A stretch of DNA of 37,518 nucleotides from Candidatus Kuenenia stuttgartensis. Its GTDB lineage: Bacteria > Pseudomonadota > Alphaproteobacteria > SMXS01. The position numbers were made by a program, and so were the translations under genes. The first letter of the stretch is position 1. Every line of letters begins with the position of its first letter. This document shows, piece by piece, positions 1-8,456 of this stretch. The stretch spans positions 1 to 37,518 of the forward strand of contig CALQFM020000038.1 in assembly GCA_943329845.2 (NCBI GenBank), read 5' to 3'. Under the pieces are notes generated by a model. It did not search any database and had not been told where the DNA came from. It worked only from the letters and a program-made list of their open reading frames with translations.

Positions 1-2223
1 AGCGGACCGGACTATGTCGAGGCCAAGCTGGCGGAGCGCGACGAGCGCCACAAGCGCATGGGCGACAGCCGCTATCTGGTCGAGCCGAACCTGAAGGACG
101 GCAAGGGCGGCCTGCGCGACCTGCACACGCTGTACTGGCTGCTGAAATATCTCTACCGCACCGACGACGTTGGCGTGCTGGTCGAAAAGGGCGTGCTGTC
201 GGCCGACGAGAAGCAGCGCTTCGACAAGGCCGAGAAGTTCCTGTGGACCGTGCGCTGTCACCTGCACGACCTGGTCGGCCGCGCCGAGGAGCGCCTGACC
301 TTCGACGTCCAGCGGCCGCTTGCCGAGCGGCTGAACTATACCGACCATCTGGGCGCATCCGGCGTCGAGCGGTTCATGAAGCACTACTTCCTGACCGCCA
401 AGGACATCGGCGACCTGACGCGCATCTTCTGCGCCCATCTGGAGGACCAGCACCAGAAGAAGCCGCTGCTGCGCCTGCCCAGAATCGGGCTGCGCCGGCG
501 CGAGCTGGAAGGCTTCTCGGTCGAGGGCGACCGAATCGGCTTCATCGACCCCAAGGACATCGAGCGCGATCCCGTATCGATCCTGCGGCTGTTCCAGGTG
601 GCGCAGAAGCGCGGGCTGGACATCCATCCCGAGGCGCTGCGGCTGATCACCCGCAATTTGCGCCGCATCGACAAGGACGTCCGCGACGATCCGGAAGCCA
701 ACGCCATCTTCATCGACATCATGACCGCGCCGCGCGATCCGGCGACCGCGCTGCGCAGACTCAACGAGGCCGGCGTGCTGGGGCGCTTCATCCCGGACTT
801 CGGCCGGGTCGTGGCGCAGATGCAGCACGACATGTACCACCACTACACGGTGGACGAGCACACCATCCGCGCCATCGAGATCCTGTCCAAGGTCGAGGCG
901 GGCAATCTGGGCGACGAGCATCCGACCCTGCACCAGATCATCCACAAGGTGCTGTCGCGCCGGGTGATGTACATGTCGGTGCTGCTGCACGACATCGCCA
1001 AGGGCCGCGGCGGCGACCATTCGGTGCTGGGCGCCAAGGTGGCCGAGCGGCTGTGCCCGCGCATGGGCTTCACCGCGGGCGAAACCGAGGCGACGGCCTG
1101 GCTGGTGCGCTGGCACCTGATCATGTCGAACGTGGCGTTCAAGCGCGACATCAGCGACCCGAAGACGATCAAGGATTTCTGCGACATCGTGCAGAGCCCC
1201 GAGCGACTGCGCCTGCTGCTGTGCCTGACCGTGGTCGATATCAAGGCGGTCGGCCCGGGCGTGTGGAACGGCTGGAAGGGCCAGCTGCTGCGCGAGCTGT
1301 ACTACAGCGCCGAGGACTACCTGACGGGCGGCCAGCTCGCCGAGGCGTCGGGGCGGCGCGCAAAATTTGCCCGCGACGCCCTGCGCAAGGCGCTTGCGGA
1401 CTGGTCGGACGAGGCCTTCGACGCCTATGCGAAGCGGCACTACGACCATTACTGGACCGGCACGCCGCTGGAGGTTCAGATCGACGACGCCAGGCTCATC
1501 TCCGGCACCGACGGCGCCGACGAGAAATACGCCATGACCACCAGCTCGGACACGTTCCGCGCGGCAACCAACCTGACGGTCTACACCCAGGATCATCCCG
1601 GGCTGTTCGCGCGCATCGCCGGCGCCATCGCGCTGCTGGATGCGTCCATCGTCGATGCCAAGATCTTCACCACCAAGGACGGCATGGCGCTCGACCACTT
1701 CACCATCCAGGACCGCGGCGACACGGCGTTCACCGACGCCACGCGGCTCAAGCGGCTGGAGAAGATGATCAAGCAGACCATGGCCGGCGAGGTGATCCCG
1801 AGGCGCGAGCTGGCCAAGCCCGCCGCCATGCCCAGCCGCACGCGCAAGGCGTTCACCGTCGCGCCCGTCGTGCTGATCGACAACAACGCCAGCCATACCC
1901 ACACGGTGATCGAGGTGAACGGCCGCGACCGGCCGGGCTTCCTCTATAACGTCACCCAGGCGCTGTTCGACCTGAAGCTGACCATCTCCAGCGCCCACGT
2001 CGCCACGTTCGGCGAGCGTGCGGTCGACACCTTCTATGTGCGCGACCTGTTCGGCCACAAGATCACTCACGAGGGCCGGCTGAAGGCCATCGAGGAACGG
2101 CTGCTGGATTCCGTGCGCGAGCCCGGTGGCGAGCGGCGGTCGCCGAAGAAGGGCGAAACCAGGGACGAGGCGCCCGCCAAGACGCCGACGAAAGCCGCCA
2201 AGAATGCCGCAGCCGCCGAATAG
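1..2223 (+). CDS. glnD: GlnD, bifunctional PII uridylyltransferase / uridylyl-removing enzyme (5' truncated)
   Basis: GlnD senses glutamine and adds UMP to, or removes it from, PII proteins, so controlling glutamine synthetase and nitrogen genes. The reading frame is open from base 1, so the start and most of the nucleotidyltransferase domain lie outside the window; about 200 residues appear to be missing compared with alphaproteobacterial homologues of about 930. The visible part begins just before the family block GDSRYLVEPNLKDGKGGLRD, continues into an HD hydrolase domain (LLHDIAKGRGGDHS, around 1000 in the window), and ends with two ACT domains (VYTQDHPGLFARIAGAI near 1580 and VNGRDRPGFLYNVTQ near 1920) that bind glutamine. 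The last ~35 residues are a Lys/Ala-rich tail without a domain. murJ follows after 33 bases. The identification is secure. Confidence 0.97.
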   Translation, partial: SGPDYVEAKLAERDERHKRMGDSRYLVEPNLKDGKGGLRDLHTLYWLLKYLYRTDDVGVLVEKGVLSADEKQRFDKAEKFLWTVRCHLHDLVGRAEERLTFDVQRPLAERLNYTDHLGASGVERFMKHYFLTAKDIGDLTRIFCAHLEDQHQKKPLLRLPRIGLRRRELEGFSVEGDRIGFIDPKDIERDPVSILRLFQVAQKRGLDIHPEALRLITRNLRRIDKDVRDDPEANAIFIDIMTAPRDPATALRRLNEAGVLGRFIPDFGRVVAQMQHDMYHHYTVDEHTIRAIEILSKVEAGNLGDEHPTLHQIIHKVLSRRVMYMSVLLHDIAKGRGGDHSVLGAKVAERLCPRMGFTAGETEATAWLVRWHLIMSNVAFKRDISDPKTIKDFCDIVQSPERLRLLLCLTVVDIKAVGPGVWNGWKGQLLRELYYSAEDYLTGGQLAEASGRRAKFARDALRKALADWSDEAFDAYAKRHYDHYWTGTPLEVQIDDARLISGTDGADEKYAMTTSSDTFRAATNLTVYTQDHPGLFARIAGAIALLDASIVDAKIFTTKDGMALDHFTIQDRGDTAFTDATRLKRLEKMIKQTMAGEVIPRRELAKPAAMPSRTRKAFTVAPVVLIDNNASHTHTVIEVNGRDRPGFLYNVTQALFDLKLTISSAHVATFGERAVDTFYVRDLFGHKITHEGRLKAIEERLLDSVREPGGERRSPKKGETRDEAPAKTPTKAAKNAAAAE

Positions 2224-2256
2224 GGCCGGCGGCGCCCTCGCCGATTGATCCGCTGA

Positions 2257-3816
2257 ATGTCACTCTGGCGCGCAACCGCGACCATCGGCGGCTTCACGGC
2301 GATCAGCCGTGTCGCGGGCTTCGCCCGCGACATCCTGATGACCGGCGTGCTCGGCGCCGGCCTGGTCGCCGACTGCTTCGTCGTGGCGTTCAAGCTGCCC
2401 AACTTCTTCCGCCGCATGTTCGCCGAGGGCGCGTTCAACGCCGCCTTTGTGCCGCTATTCACCCGCAGGCTGACCGAGGACGAGACCGGCCAGACCGCAA
2501 GGCGCTTCGCCGAGGAAACCCAGGCGGTGCTGCTCACCGTGCTGCTCGCCTTTACGGCGGTGGTGCAGGTGTGCATGCCATGGATCATGTATGTGCTGGC
2601 GCCCGGCTTCGGCGATGAGCCGGAAAAGTTCGATCTGGCGGTTGAACTCACCCGCATCACCTTCCCCTATCTGATGTTCATCAGCCTGGTGTCGCTGCAG
2701 GGCGGCATCCTCAATGCCTGCGGCAGGTTCGCGGCGACCGCCGGCACGCCGATCATCCTCAACCTGACCATGATCGCGGCCATGCTGTGGTTCATTCCGA
2801 AGTTCGAGGTGGGCCACGCATTGTCCTGGGCGGTGACGGCAGGTGGCGTGCTGCAGTTCGTCTGGCTGTGGGGCTCGCTGCGCTCGATCGGCATGAACCT
2901 GCGGCTGCGCGTGCCGCGCTTCACGCCCGACGTGAGGAAGATGCTGAAGATCATGGCGCCCGCCGCGATCGGCGCCGGGGCCATGCAGGTCAATCTGATG
3001 ATCGACCTGGTCATTGCCTCGTTCCTGCCGGCGGGCTCGATCTCCTACCTGTTCTACGCCGACCGGGTGAACCAGTTGCCCGTCGGCGTGATCGGCGTCG
3101 CGGTCGGCACAGCGTTGCTGCCCATGCTGTCGCGGCAGGTGGCGTCCGGCCAGGAGCAGGACGCGGTAACGACCATGAACCGCGGCATGGAGATGAGCCT
3201 GTTCCTCACCATCCCGTGCGCGGTCGCCTCGATGGTGGTGGCCGAGCCGCTGATCGCCACCATGTTCGAGCGCGGCGCCTTCACCGCCGAGAACACCTGG
3301 AACACCGCGCTGACGCTGGCCGTGTTCTCGGCCGGCCTGCCCGCCTACATCCTTGTGAAGATCCTCACGCCCGGCTTCTTCGCGCGGCACGATACGGCGA
3401 CGCCGGTGCGCTATTCGATCATCACCCTGGTGATAAACACCCTGATCAGCCTGGCGCTGATGAAGCCCTTCGCCCAGCTCGGCCTGGCGGCGGCGACCGC
3501 CATCGCCTCATGGATCAATGTGGGGCTGCTGACCTGGGGGCTGATGAAACGCGGCCACTTCACCATCGACGCCCGGCTGCGCAAGCGCTTCCCGCGCATG
3601 CTGATCGCCGCCGTCGCCCTGGGGCTGGCGCTGTGGGGCATGGACACGGCTTTCGGGCCTTGGTCCGGCGCCGATGTGAAAGAGTTGCCGCGGGTGCTGA
3701 AACTGGCAGTCGTCGTTTTCGGCGGCATCGCCGTCTATGGTGTTGTCTCCCAGCTTACCGGCGCGCTGCGGCTGGGCGAACTGCGCGGGCTGATGCGCGG
3801 CAAGGCCGACAGTTGA
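2257..3816 (+). CDS. murJ: MurJ (MviN), lipid II flippase
   Basis: MurJ is the inner-membrane flippase that moves the peptidoglycan precursor lipid II to the periplasmic face. The 519-residue product has the normal length and about 14 hydrophobic segments. The N-terminus shows the family signature (SRVAGFARDILMTGVLGAG, then FKLPNFFRRMFAEGAFNAAFVPLF), which places the first helices and the central-cavity arginines. The ATG at 2257 puts this signature at the expected distance from the N-terminus; its ribosome site is weak, and it is only 33 bases after glnD, so translation may depend on the upstream gene. glnD-murJ-trpS is a common alphaproteobacterial order. Confidence 0.96.
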   Translation: MSLWRATATIGGFTAISRVAGFARDILMTGVLGAGLVADCFVVAFKLPNFFRRMFAEGAFNAAFVPLFTRRLTEDETGQTARRFAEETQAVLLTVLLAFTAVVQVCMPWIMYVLAPGFGDEPEKFDLAVELTRITFPYLMFISLVSLQGGILNACGRFAATAGTPIILNLTMIAAMLWFIPKFEVGHALSWAVTAGGVLQFVWLWGSLRSIGMNLRLRVPRFTPDVRKMLKIMAPAAIGAGAMQVNLMIDLVIASFLPAGSISYLFYADRVNQLPVGVIGVAVGTALLPMLSRQVASGQEQDAVTTMNRGMEMSLFLTIPCAVASMVVAEPLIATMFERGAFTAENTWNTALTLAVFSAGLPAYILVKILTPGFFARHDTATPVRYSIITLVINTLISLALMKPFAQLGLAAATAIASWINVGLLTWGLMKRGHFTIDARLRKRFPRMLIAAVALGLALWGMDTAFGPWSGADVKELPRVLKLAVVVFGGIAVYGVVSQLTGALRLGELRGLMRGKADS

Positions 3817-3852
3817 AAAACGGGTCCGAAAGGCCCATAACCCTGCGGCCAT

Positions 3853-4878
3853 TTGAGCATTGACGGGATCAACGACGTGACGGCGACGGTATTTTCGGGC
3901 GTGCAGCCCACCGGTAACCTGCATCTGGGCAATTACCTCGGCGCCATCCGTAACTGGGTGAAGATGCAGGACGAGTACGACTGCATCTATGCCATCGTCG
4001 ACCTGCATGCGATCACCCTGTTCCAGGCGCCCGACGAGTTGCGCCGGAACACCCTCGAGGTCGCCGCGGCGGTCATCGCCTGCGGCGTCGATCCGCTGCG
4101 CACGGTGCTGTTCAACCAGAGCCAGGTGCCCGCCCACGCCGAGCTGGCCTGGATCCTCAACTGCGTCGCCCGCATGGGCTGGCTGTCGCGCATGACCCAG
4201 TTCAAGGACAAGGCTGGCAAGCACCGCGAGCGGGCGAGCGTCGGCCTGTTCGTCTATCCTAACCTGATGGCCGCCGATATTCTCGCCTACAAGGCCACCC
4301 ATGTGCCGGTGGGCGAAGACCAGAAGCAGCACCTGGAACTGGCCCGCGACATCGCCCAGAAGTTCAACGTCGACTACGAGACCGAGTTCTTCCCGCTGCC
4401 CGAGCCGCTGATCCTCGGCGAGGCGACCCGAGTCATGTCGCTGAAGGACGGCACCAAGAAGATGTCGAAGTCAGACCCGGCCGAGGTCTCGCGCATCAAC
4501 CTGGCCGACGGCCCGGACGAGATCGCCCGCAAGATCCGCAAGGCGCGCACCGACGCCGAGCCGCTGCCGGGCTCGCCCAAGGAGCTGAAGGACCGTCCCG
4601 AGGCGCGCAACCTCGTCGGCATCTACGCCGCGCTGGCCGACATGACGGCCGAGCAGGTCTGCGCCCAGTTCGACGGCGCCCAGTTCTCCGCGTTCAAGCA
4701 GGACCTGACCGATCTGGCCGTCGCCAAGCTGGGGCCGATCTCGGCAGAGTTCGGGCGGCTGCGCGACGATCCGGCCTATGTCACGTCGATCCTCCATGCC
4801 GGGGCGGAGAAGGCGCGCGAGCGGTCGGCGCCGATCCTGCGCCAGGTGAAGGACATCGTGGGCTTCTTGCAGGCCTGA
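3853..4878 (+). CDS. trpS: Tryptophanyl-tRNA synthetase (class I)
   Basis: This enzyme charges tRNA-Trp with tryptophan in the cytoplasm. The Rossmann-fold ATP-binding motifs are clear: [12 protein letters not shown] (the HIGH-type motif) near residue 16 and KMSKS at residues 203-207. The length of 341 residues is usual for bacterial TrpS. The start is uncertain. The TTG at 3853 gives an eight-residue leader before the GTG at 3877, which would start directly at [12 protein letters not shown], where most homologues begin. Neither has a strong Shine-Dalgarno. It is 36 bases downstream of murJ and probably co-transcribed. Confidence 0.96.
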   Translation: MSIDGINDVTATVFSGVQPTGNLHLGNYLGAIRNWVKMQDEYDCIYAIVDLHAITLFQAPDELRRNTLEVAAAVIACGVDPLRTVLFNQSQVPAHAELAWILNCVARMGWLSRMTQFKDKAGKHRERASVGLFVYPNLMAADILAYKATHVPVGEDQKQHLELARDIAQKFNVDYETEFFPLPEPLILGEATRVMSLKDGTKKMSKSDPAEVSRINLADGPDEIARKIRKARTDAEPLPGSPKELKDRPEARNLVGIYAALADMTAEQVCAQFDGAQFSAFKQDLTDLAVAKLGPISAEFGRLRDDPAYVTSILHAGAEKARERSAPILRQVKDIVGFLQA

Positions 4879-4899
4879 CACCGGCGGCTTATCTATTGG

Positions 4900-4915
4900 T
4901 GTGGAGCATTCCACA
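4900..4915. other. Short perfect inverted repeat between trpS and the lipoprotein gene
   Basis: TGTGGA and TCCACA are separated by GCAT, which gives a six-pair hairpin or a 16-bp operator-like dyad in the 70-base gap. No U-tract follows, so it is not a standard terminator. Confidence 0.35.
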
Positions 4916-4948
4916 GTGAGCTGCCTTTGGGGGGCACGGACAACGCCT

Positions 4949-5584
4949 ATGGCCACATCATCGAGACTTCTCATCGTGCTCGTCGCGGCGCTCGCGCTCG
5001 CTGGGTGCGCCAGCAAGTTCCGCAGCGACGTGTCGAGCTGGCACCGCCTGCCCCCGCCTTCCGGCGAGACCTTCGTCATCGACGCCAAGGATCCGCGCAA
5101 GCAGGGCAGCCTGGAGTTCCAGCAATATTCCAGCCTGGTCGCGGCCGAGTTGCAGCGCGTCGGCTACCGTCCGGCGGCGCGCGGCGCCCAGCCCACGCTG
5201 ATCGTCCGCTTCGACTATGGCCTCGACGGCGCCCGCGAGAAGGTGCGCTCCACCGACACCGGCTTCTACGGCGGCGGCTATTTCGGCTACCACCGGCCGT
5301 CCTGGGGACCCTGGGGCGGCTACGGGTTCGGTTATGACGACTATCCGGACGTGCGCTCGTACACCGTCTACCAGCGCCGCCTGGAACTGGAGATCGCCGC
5401 GGCCGACAATCCCGGCCAGAATCTCTACGAGAGCCGCGTCGTCAGCGACGGCCGGTCCAACCGGCTGGAAGAGGTGATGCCGCTGATGGTTCGCACGCTG
5501 TTCACCGATTTCCCGGGACCCAGCGGCGTGACCCGCGAGATCAGCATCGACCTGGACAAGGCGCCGCCGGCCAGCCGCTACTGA
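4949..5584 (+). CDS. DUF4136-type outer-membrane or periplasmic lipoprotein
   Basis: The product is a predicted lipoprotein of unknown function, 211 residues from the ATG at 4949. I chose that start because it begins directly with a lipoprotein signal peptide: SSRLLIVLVAALALAGC, with LAGC as the lipobox and Cys as the lipidated residue. An upstream GTG at 4901 would put 16 unneeded residues in front. The mature part fits the DUF4136 pattern: an N-terminal strand region, a Gly/Tyr-rich loop (GGGYFGYHRPSWGPWGGYG), then YTVYQRRLELEI and a C-terminal segment ending in PGPSGVT. There is no acidic residue right after the Cys, so outer-membrane sorting is plausible. It stands alone between trpS and the nfu gene. 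Confidence 0.82.
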   Translation: MATSSRLLIVLVAALALAGCASKFRSDVSSWHRLPPPSGETFVIDAKDPRKQGSLEFQQYSSLVAAELQRVGYRPAARGAQPTLIVRFDYGLDGAREKVRSTDTGFYGGGYFGYHRPSWGPWGGYGFGYDDYPDVRSYTVYQRRLELEIAAADNPGQNLYESRVVSDGRSNRLEEVMPLMVRTLFTDFPGPSGVTREISIDLDKAPPASRY

Positions 5585-5639
5585 GCGTTCCCATCGCGCA
5601 AGCCCATTTCCCGGTCCTTGCCATCGACAGGGCCAGTCC

Positions 5640-5668
5640 TTGAAAAGCCATGGGAAGTGGCGCATATG
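5640..5668 (+). promoter_or_regulatory. Candidate promoter for the Nfu gene
   Basis: TTGAAA (5640-5645), a 17-bp spacer and CATATG (5663-5668) lie 30 bases before the ATG at 5698. The -35 box is good; the -10 box is only fair. Confidence 0.35.
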
Positions 5669-5697
5669 ACGGACAAATCCTTCCGAGGAGCGGAACC

Positions 5698-6243
5698 ATG
5701 TTCATCGAGACCGAGCGCACGCCCAATCCGGCGACCCTGAAGTTCCTGCCTGGCCGGGACATCATGGGCGACGACACGGCGCACTTCCCGAACGTGGAGG
5801 CCGCCGCGAGGTCGCCGCTGGCGCAGCGCCTGTTCGGTATCGACGGCGTGGCCGCCGTATTTCTCGGCAGCGACTTCATCACCATCACCACAGACGGCAC
5901 CGACTGGCAGGACCTGAAGCCCGCCGTTCTCGGCGCCATCATGGAGCACCTCACCGCCGGCCTGCCGGTGGTGGACGCCGGTTCGGCCCCCGCCGAGGAT
6001 ACCGGCGAGGATGACGACGACGTGGTCCGGCAGATCAAGGATCTGCTCGACACCCGTGTCCGTCCGGCCGTCGCCCAGGATGGCGGCGACATCGTCTATC
6101 GGGGCTTCGAGGACGGCATCGTGTACCTGCACATGCAGGGCTCATGCTCGGGCTGTCCCAGCTCGACCGCCACGCTGAAGCACGGCATCGAGAACCTGCT
6201 GAAGCATTTCGTCCCGGAAGTGGCCGAAGTCCGTCAGGTCTGA
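5698..6243 (+). CDS. Nfu-type Fe-S cluster scaffold/carrier protein
   Basis: Nfu proteins bind a 4Fe-4S cluster between two monomers and deliver it to apo-enzymes. The ATG at 5698 follows a good GAGGAG ribosome site and gives the conserved start FIETERTPNPATLKFLPG of the Nfu N-terminal domain (about residues 1-90). The NifU C-terminal domain (about 105-180) holds the cluster-binding C-S-G-C at residues 150-153. The length of 181 residues matches the alphaproteobacterial and mitochondrial NFU1 type. In-frame sequence 48 bases upstream lacks this conservation, so the longer start was rejected. It stands between single genes with a candidate promoter of its own. Confidence 0.94.
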   Translation: MFIETERTPNPATLKFLPGRDIMGDDTAHFPNVEAAARSPLAQRLFGIDGVAAVFLGSDFITITTDGTDWQDLKPAVLGAIMEHLTAGLPVVDAGSAPAEDTGEDDDDVVRQIKDLLDTRVRPAVAQDGGDIVYRGFEDGIVYLHMQGSCSGCPSSTATLKHGIENLLKHFVPEVAEVRQV

Positions 6244-6289
6244 TCCACCGCGATCCAACCAAGCTCATGTCCCTTGCGTAACGACGGGG

Positions 6290-6318
6290 CTGGCATTCGC
6301 GCGAATCCATCATAGATT
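6290..6318 (+). promoter_or_regulatory. Candidate promoter with overlapping 12-bp palindrome upstream of the nitroreductase
   Basis: ATTCGCGCGAAT (6295-6306) is a perfect palindrome between a weak -35 (CTGGCA, 6290-6295) and -10 (TAGATT, 6313-6318). The position would suit a repressor site. The promoter match itself is modest. Confidence 0.3.
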
Positions 6319-6356
6319 GGACGCGCCGCCGTGACGTTGAATCGAGGAACCCATTC

Positions 6357-6950
6357 ATGAGCGCTACCGTGAACGATGCTGCCCTGGACGTGCTTTTCCG
6401 CGACGCCCGGACCCAGAACAAGTGGCTCGACAAGCCAGTCACCGCCGAACAGCTCAAGGCTGTCTATGATCTCGCCAAGTGGGGTCCGACGAGCGCCAAC
6501 TGTTTCCCCATGCGGCTGGTGTTCGCCCATTCCCAGGCCGAGCGCGACCGCCTGGCCACCATGGTGTCCGGCGGCAACAACGAGAAGGTCAGGACTGCCG
6601 GCGCCGTGGCGATCATCGGCTACGACCTTAAGTTCTACGACCATATCCCGAAGCTGTTTCCCCATGCGCCGGAAGCGCGCGAATGGTTCGCCCATGACGA
6701 GCAGGTCGCCTTCAGCACGGCGTTCCGCAACGGCTCCCTGCAGGGTGCCTACCTGATGCTCGCGGCGCGGTCGCTGGGGCTCGACTGCGGCCCCATGTCC
6801 GGCTTCAACAACGCCGCCGTCGATGAGGCCTATTTCGCCGGCACCAGCATCAAGTCGAACTTCCTGTGCGCGCTGGGCTATGGCGATCCGGCCGGCCTGT
6901 TCCCGCGCAGCCCGCGGCCGGACTTCGACGAATACTCAACCATCAGGTAG
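6357..6950 (+). CDS. RutE/HadB-like nitroreductase family protein (probable malonic semialdehyde reductase)
   Basis: This is an FMN-dependent NAD(P)H oxidoreductase of the nitroreductase superfamily. The closest family I recognise is RutE, which reduces malonic semialdehyde to 3-hydroxypropionate. The landmarks are LFRDARTQNKWLDKPV at the start, the FMN-contact block KWGPTSANCFPMR near residue 40, FRNGSLQGAYLMLAARSLGLDCGPMSGF around 125-150 and SNFLCALGYGD near 170. At 197 residues it is RutE-sized. No other rut (uracil catabolism) gene is nearby, so the in vivo substrate is open; general quinone, enal or semialdehyde reduction is possible. It has its own spacing of 113 bases and a GAGGA ribosome site. 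Confidence 0.88.
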   Translation: MSATVNDAALDVLFRDARTQNKWLDKPVTAEQLKAVYDLAKWGPTSANCFPMRLVFAHSQAERDRLATMVSGGNNEKVRTAGAVAIIGYDLKFYDHIPKLFPHAPEAREWFAHDEQVAFSTAFRNGSLQGAYLMLAARSLGLDCGPMSGFNNAAVDEAYFAGTSIKSNFLCALGYGDPAGLFPRSPRPDFDEYSTIR

Positions 6951-6957
6951 CCGCCCG

Positions 6958-7626
6958 ATGCGCGTGCTGGCATTCGATACGTCGCTGGGAGGCGGGTCCG
7001 TGGCCCTGGTGGCCGGCGGCGTCTGCCTTGCCCGCGCCGACGAGGACCGGCCGCGCGCGCTGGTCGAACGGCTGCTGCCGATGATCGAGCAGGTGCTGGC
7101 CGAGGCCGGAGTCCGCTACGTCGACCTCGACCTGATCGCGACCACGGTCGGTCCCGGTACCTTCGCCGGCCTGCGCATCGGCGTGGCCGTCGCGCGAGGG
7201 CTGGGCGTGGCGACCGGCGTCAGGGTCGCCGGCGTCACCAGCCTGGAGGCGCTGGCCCATGGCGTGATCGGCCAGACGCCGGAGGGCGGCGCGATCGTCG
7301 CCGCGATCGACGGGCGACGCGGCCAGCTCTACCTGCAATGCTTCCGTTCCGGCGGCGTGCTCACGGCGATGTCCGAGCCGGCCGCCGTCGATCTTGTCGA
7401 TCTGACAAGTCATCTGGCTTGCGGCCCCGGCGTCGTCGTTGGCTCGGGCGCGTCGATCGCGGCGGCGGCGGTGCCGGTCCTCCACGTTCTGCCGGGACAC
7501 GACGTCATCGACGCCGTGCATGTGGCGGCCATCGCCGCCTCGCGGCCGCCAACGTCGGCGCCGCCGCGGCCGCTCTATCTCCGGGCGCCGGACGCCAAGC
7601 TGCCGGGCGGGCTGGTGCCGGCGTGA
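6958..7626 (+). CDS. tsaB: TsaB, tRNA threonylcarbamoyladenosine biosynthesis protein
   Basis: TsaB is the non-catalytic partner of TsaD in making t6A37 on tRNAs that read ANN codons. The ATG at 6958 gives RVLAFDTSLGGGSVALV, the first strand pair of the ASKHA fold, followed by GPGTFAGLRIGVAVARGLG near residue 65, the most conserved block of the family. The length of 222 residues is normal. It starts 7 bases after the nitroreductase stop and overlaps rimI by four bases (GTGA), the usual tsaB-rimI coupling. Confidence 0.95.
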   Translation: MRVLAFDTSLGGGSVALVAGGVCLARADEDRPRALVERLLPMIEQVLAEAGVRYVDLDLIATTVGPGTFAGLRIGVAVARGLGVATGVRVAGVTSLEALAHGVIGQTPEGGAIVAAIDGRRGQLYLQCFRSGGVLTAMSEPAAVDLVDLTSHLACGPGVVVGSGASIAAAAVPVLHVLPGHDVIDAVHVAAIAASRPPTSAPPRPLYLRAPDAKLPGGLVPA

Positions 7627-8111
7627 GAGCGCCGATCGCCATCGCCCCTGTCGATGCCGCCGCCGTGGAGCTGCTGGCGTCGCTGCACGCCGCCAGCTTC
7701 TGCCGGCCGGGCGACGAGCGTTGGTCGGCGCAGGCGTTCGCCGACGTCCTTGGCATGCCCGGCGCGTTCTGCCTGCTGGCCACCGCGCCCGGCCGCGAGG
7801 GACCTGAACCGGAACCCATCGGCTTCTGCGCCTGCCGCGTCGCCGGCCCGGAAAGCGAGTTGCTGTCGCTGGGCGTGCTGCCGACGCAGCGGCGCGCGGG
7901 AACCGCCCGCCAGCTGATCCTGCGCAGCATGGGCCGGTGCGTCGAAGGCGGCGCGCGGGAGATGTATCTCGAGGTGGCGGAGGACAATCCCACCGCGCAG
8001 ATGCTCTATCGCTCGCTCGGCTTTTTCCAGGTGGGACGGCGCAAGGGCTATTACCTGCGGCTCGACAGCGTCAAGGTCGACGCGCTGACCATGCGGCGCG
8101 ACCTCAGATAG
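7623..8111 (+). CDS. rimI: RimI-type ribosomal protein S18 N-alpha-acetyltransferase (GNAT)
   Basis: RimI acetylates the N-terminus of ribosomal protein S18. The GTG at 7623 overlaps the tsaB stop and gives 162 residues, normal for the family; the frame is open far upstream inside tsaB, but that part is not RimI-like. GNAT motifs are visible: ELLSLGVLPTQRRAGTARQLI (acetyl-CoA pyrophosphate loop, here RRAGTA instead of the common RxxGxG/A) and MYLEVAEDNPTAQMLYRSLGF (motif B). It faces the TusA-like gene, and the two 3' ends overlap by 8 bases. Confidence 0.92.
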   Translation: MRAPIAIAPVDAAAVELLASLHAASFCRPGDERWSAQAFADVLGMPGAFCLLATAPGREGPEPEPIGFCACRVAGPESELLSLGVLPTQRRAGTARQLILRSMGRCVEGGAREMYLEVAEDNPTAQMLYRSLGFFQVGRRKGYYLRLDSVKVDALTMRRDLR

Positions 8112-8352
8112 GCCCGGCGGACCGCACCGTCATGCGGAAAACTCCCTTCCGGTCGGTCTCCTCGACGCCGAGCACCGTATGCCCCAGGTTTCGCACCGCT
8201 TCGGGCACATTCTTCAGCGGTTCTCCCTCCCGCAGGATGATCTCGGCAACCTCCCCAGGTTGCATTCGGTCCAGCAGCAATCGAGTTCTCACGAAGGTCA
8301 TCGGACACAATAGCGCTGTAATATCGAGCCGCTGGTCCACCTGTTCTGTCAT
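8104..8352 (-). CDS. TusA-like sulfurtransferase family protein with variant CPMT motif
   Basis: This is a small protein of the TusA/SirA fold. Classical TusA relays persulfide sulfur to the 2-thiouridine pathway through the Cys of a CPxP motif. Here the motif reads ALLCPMTFVRTR: the Cys and first Pro are kept and the second Pro is Thr. The rest (PGEVAEIILREGEPLKNVP, then HTVLGVEE) follows the family. I start at 8352 (TEQVDQRLDITALLCP), giving 82 residues; an upstream ATG at 8385 would add 11 residues of no family character. It is the only minus-strand gene in the left 32 kb and overlaps the rimI tail. Its sulfur acceptor cannot be read from the sequence. Confidence 0.85.
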   Translation of the reverse strand: MTEQVDQRLDITALLCPMTFVRTRLLLDRMQPGEVAEIILREGEPLKNVPEAVRNLGHTVLGVEETDRKGVFRMTVRSAGPI

Positions 8353-8386
8353 CTTCTTTTCTCGCCCCCACGAATGACTATCCAAC

Positions 8387-8415
8387 TTGCCTATGCATTC
8401 TGGTCGGCCTATAAG
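8387..8415 (+). promoter_or_regulatory. Promoter of mucR
   Basis: TTGCCT (8387-8392), exactly 17 bp, then TATAAG (8410-8415) give a predicted transcript start near 8422 and a leader of about 35 bases to the ATG at 8457. This is one of the best sigma-70-like matches in the window. Confidence 0.65.
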
Positions 8416-8456
8416 ACGGAAGATTTCTCCTAGTCAAACAGAAACAAGGTTCCCTC

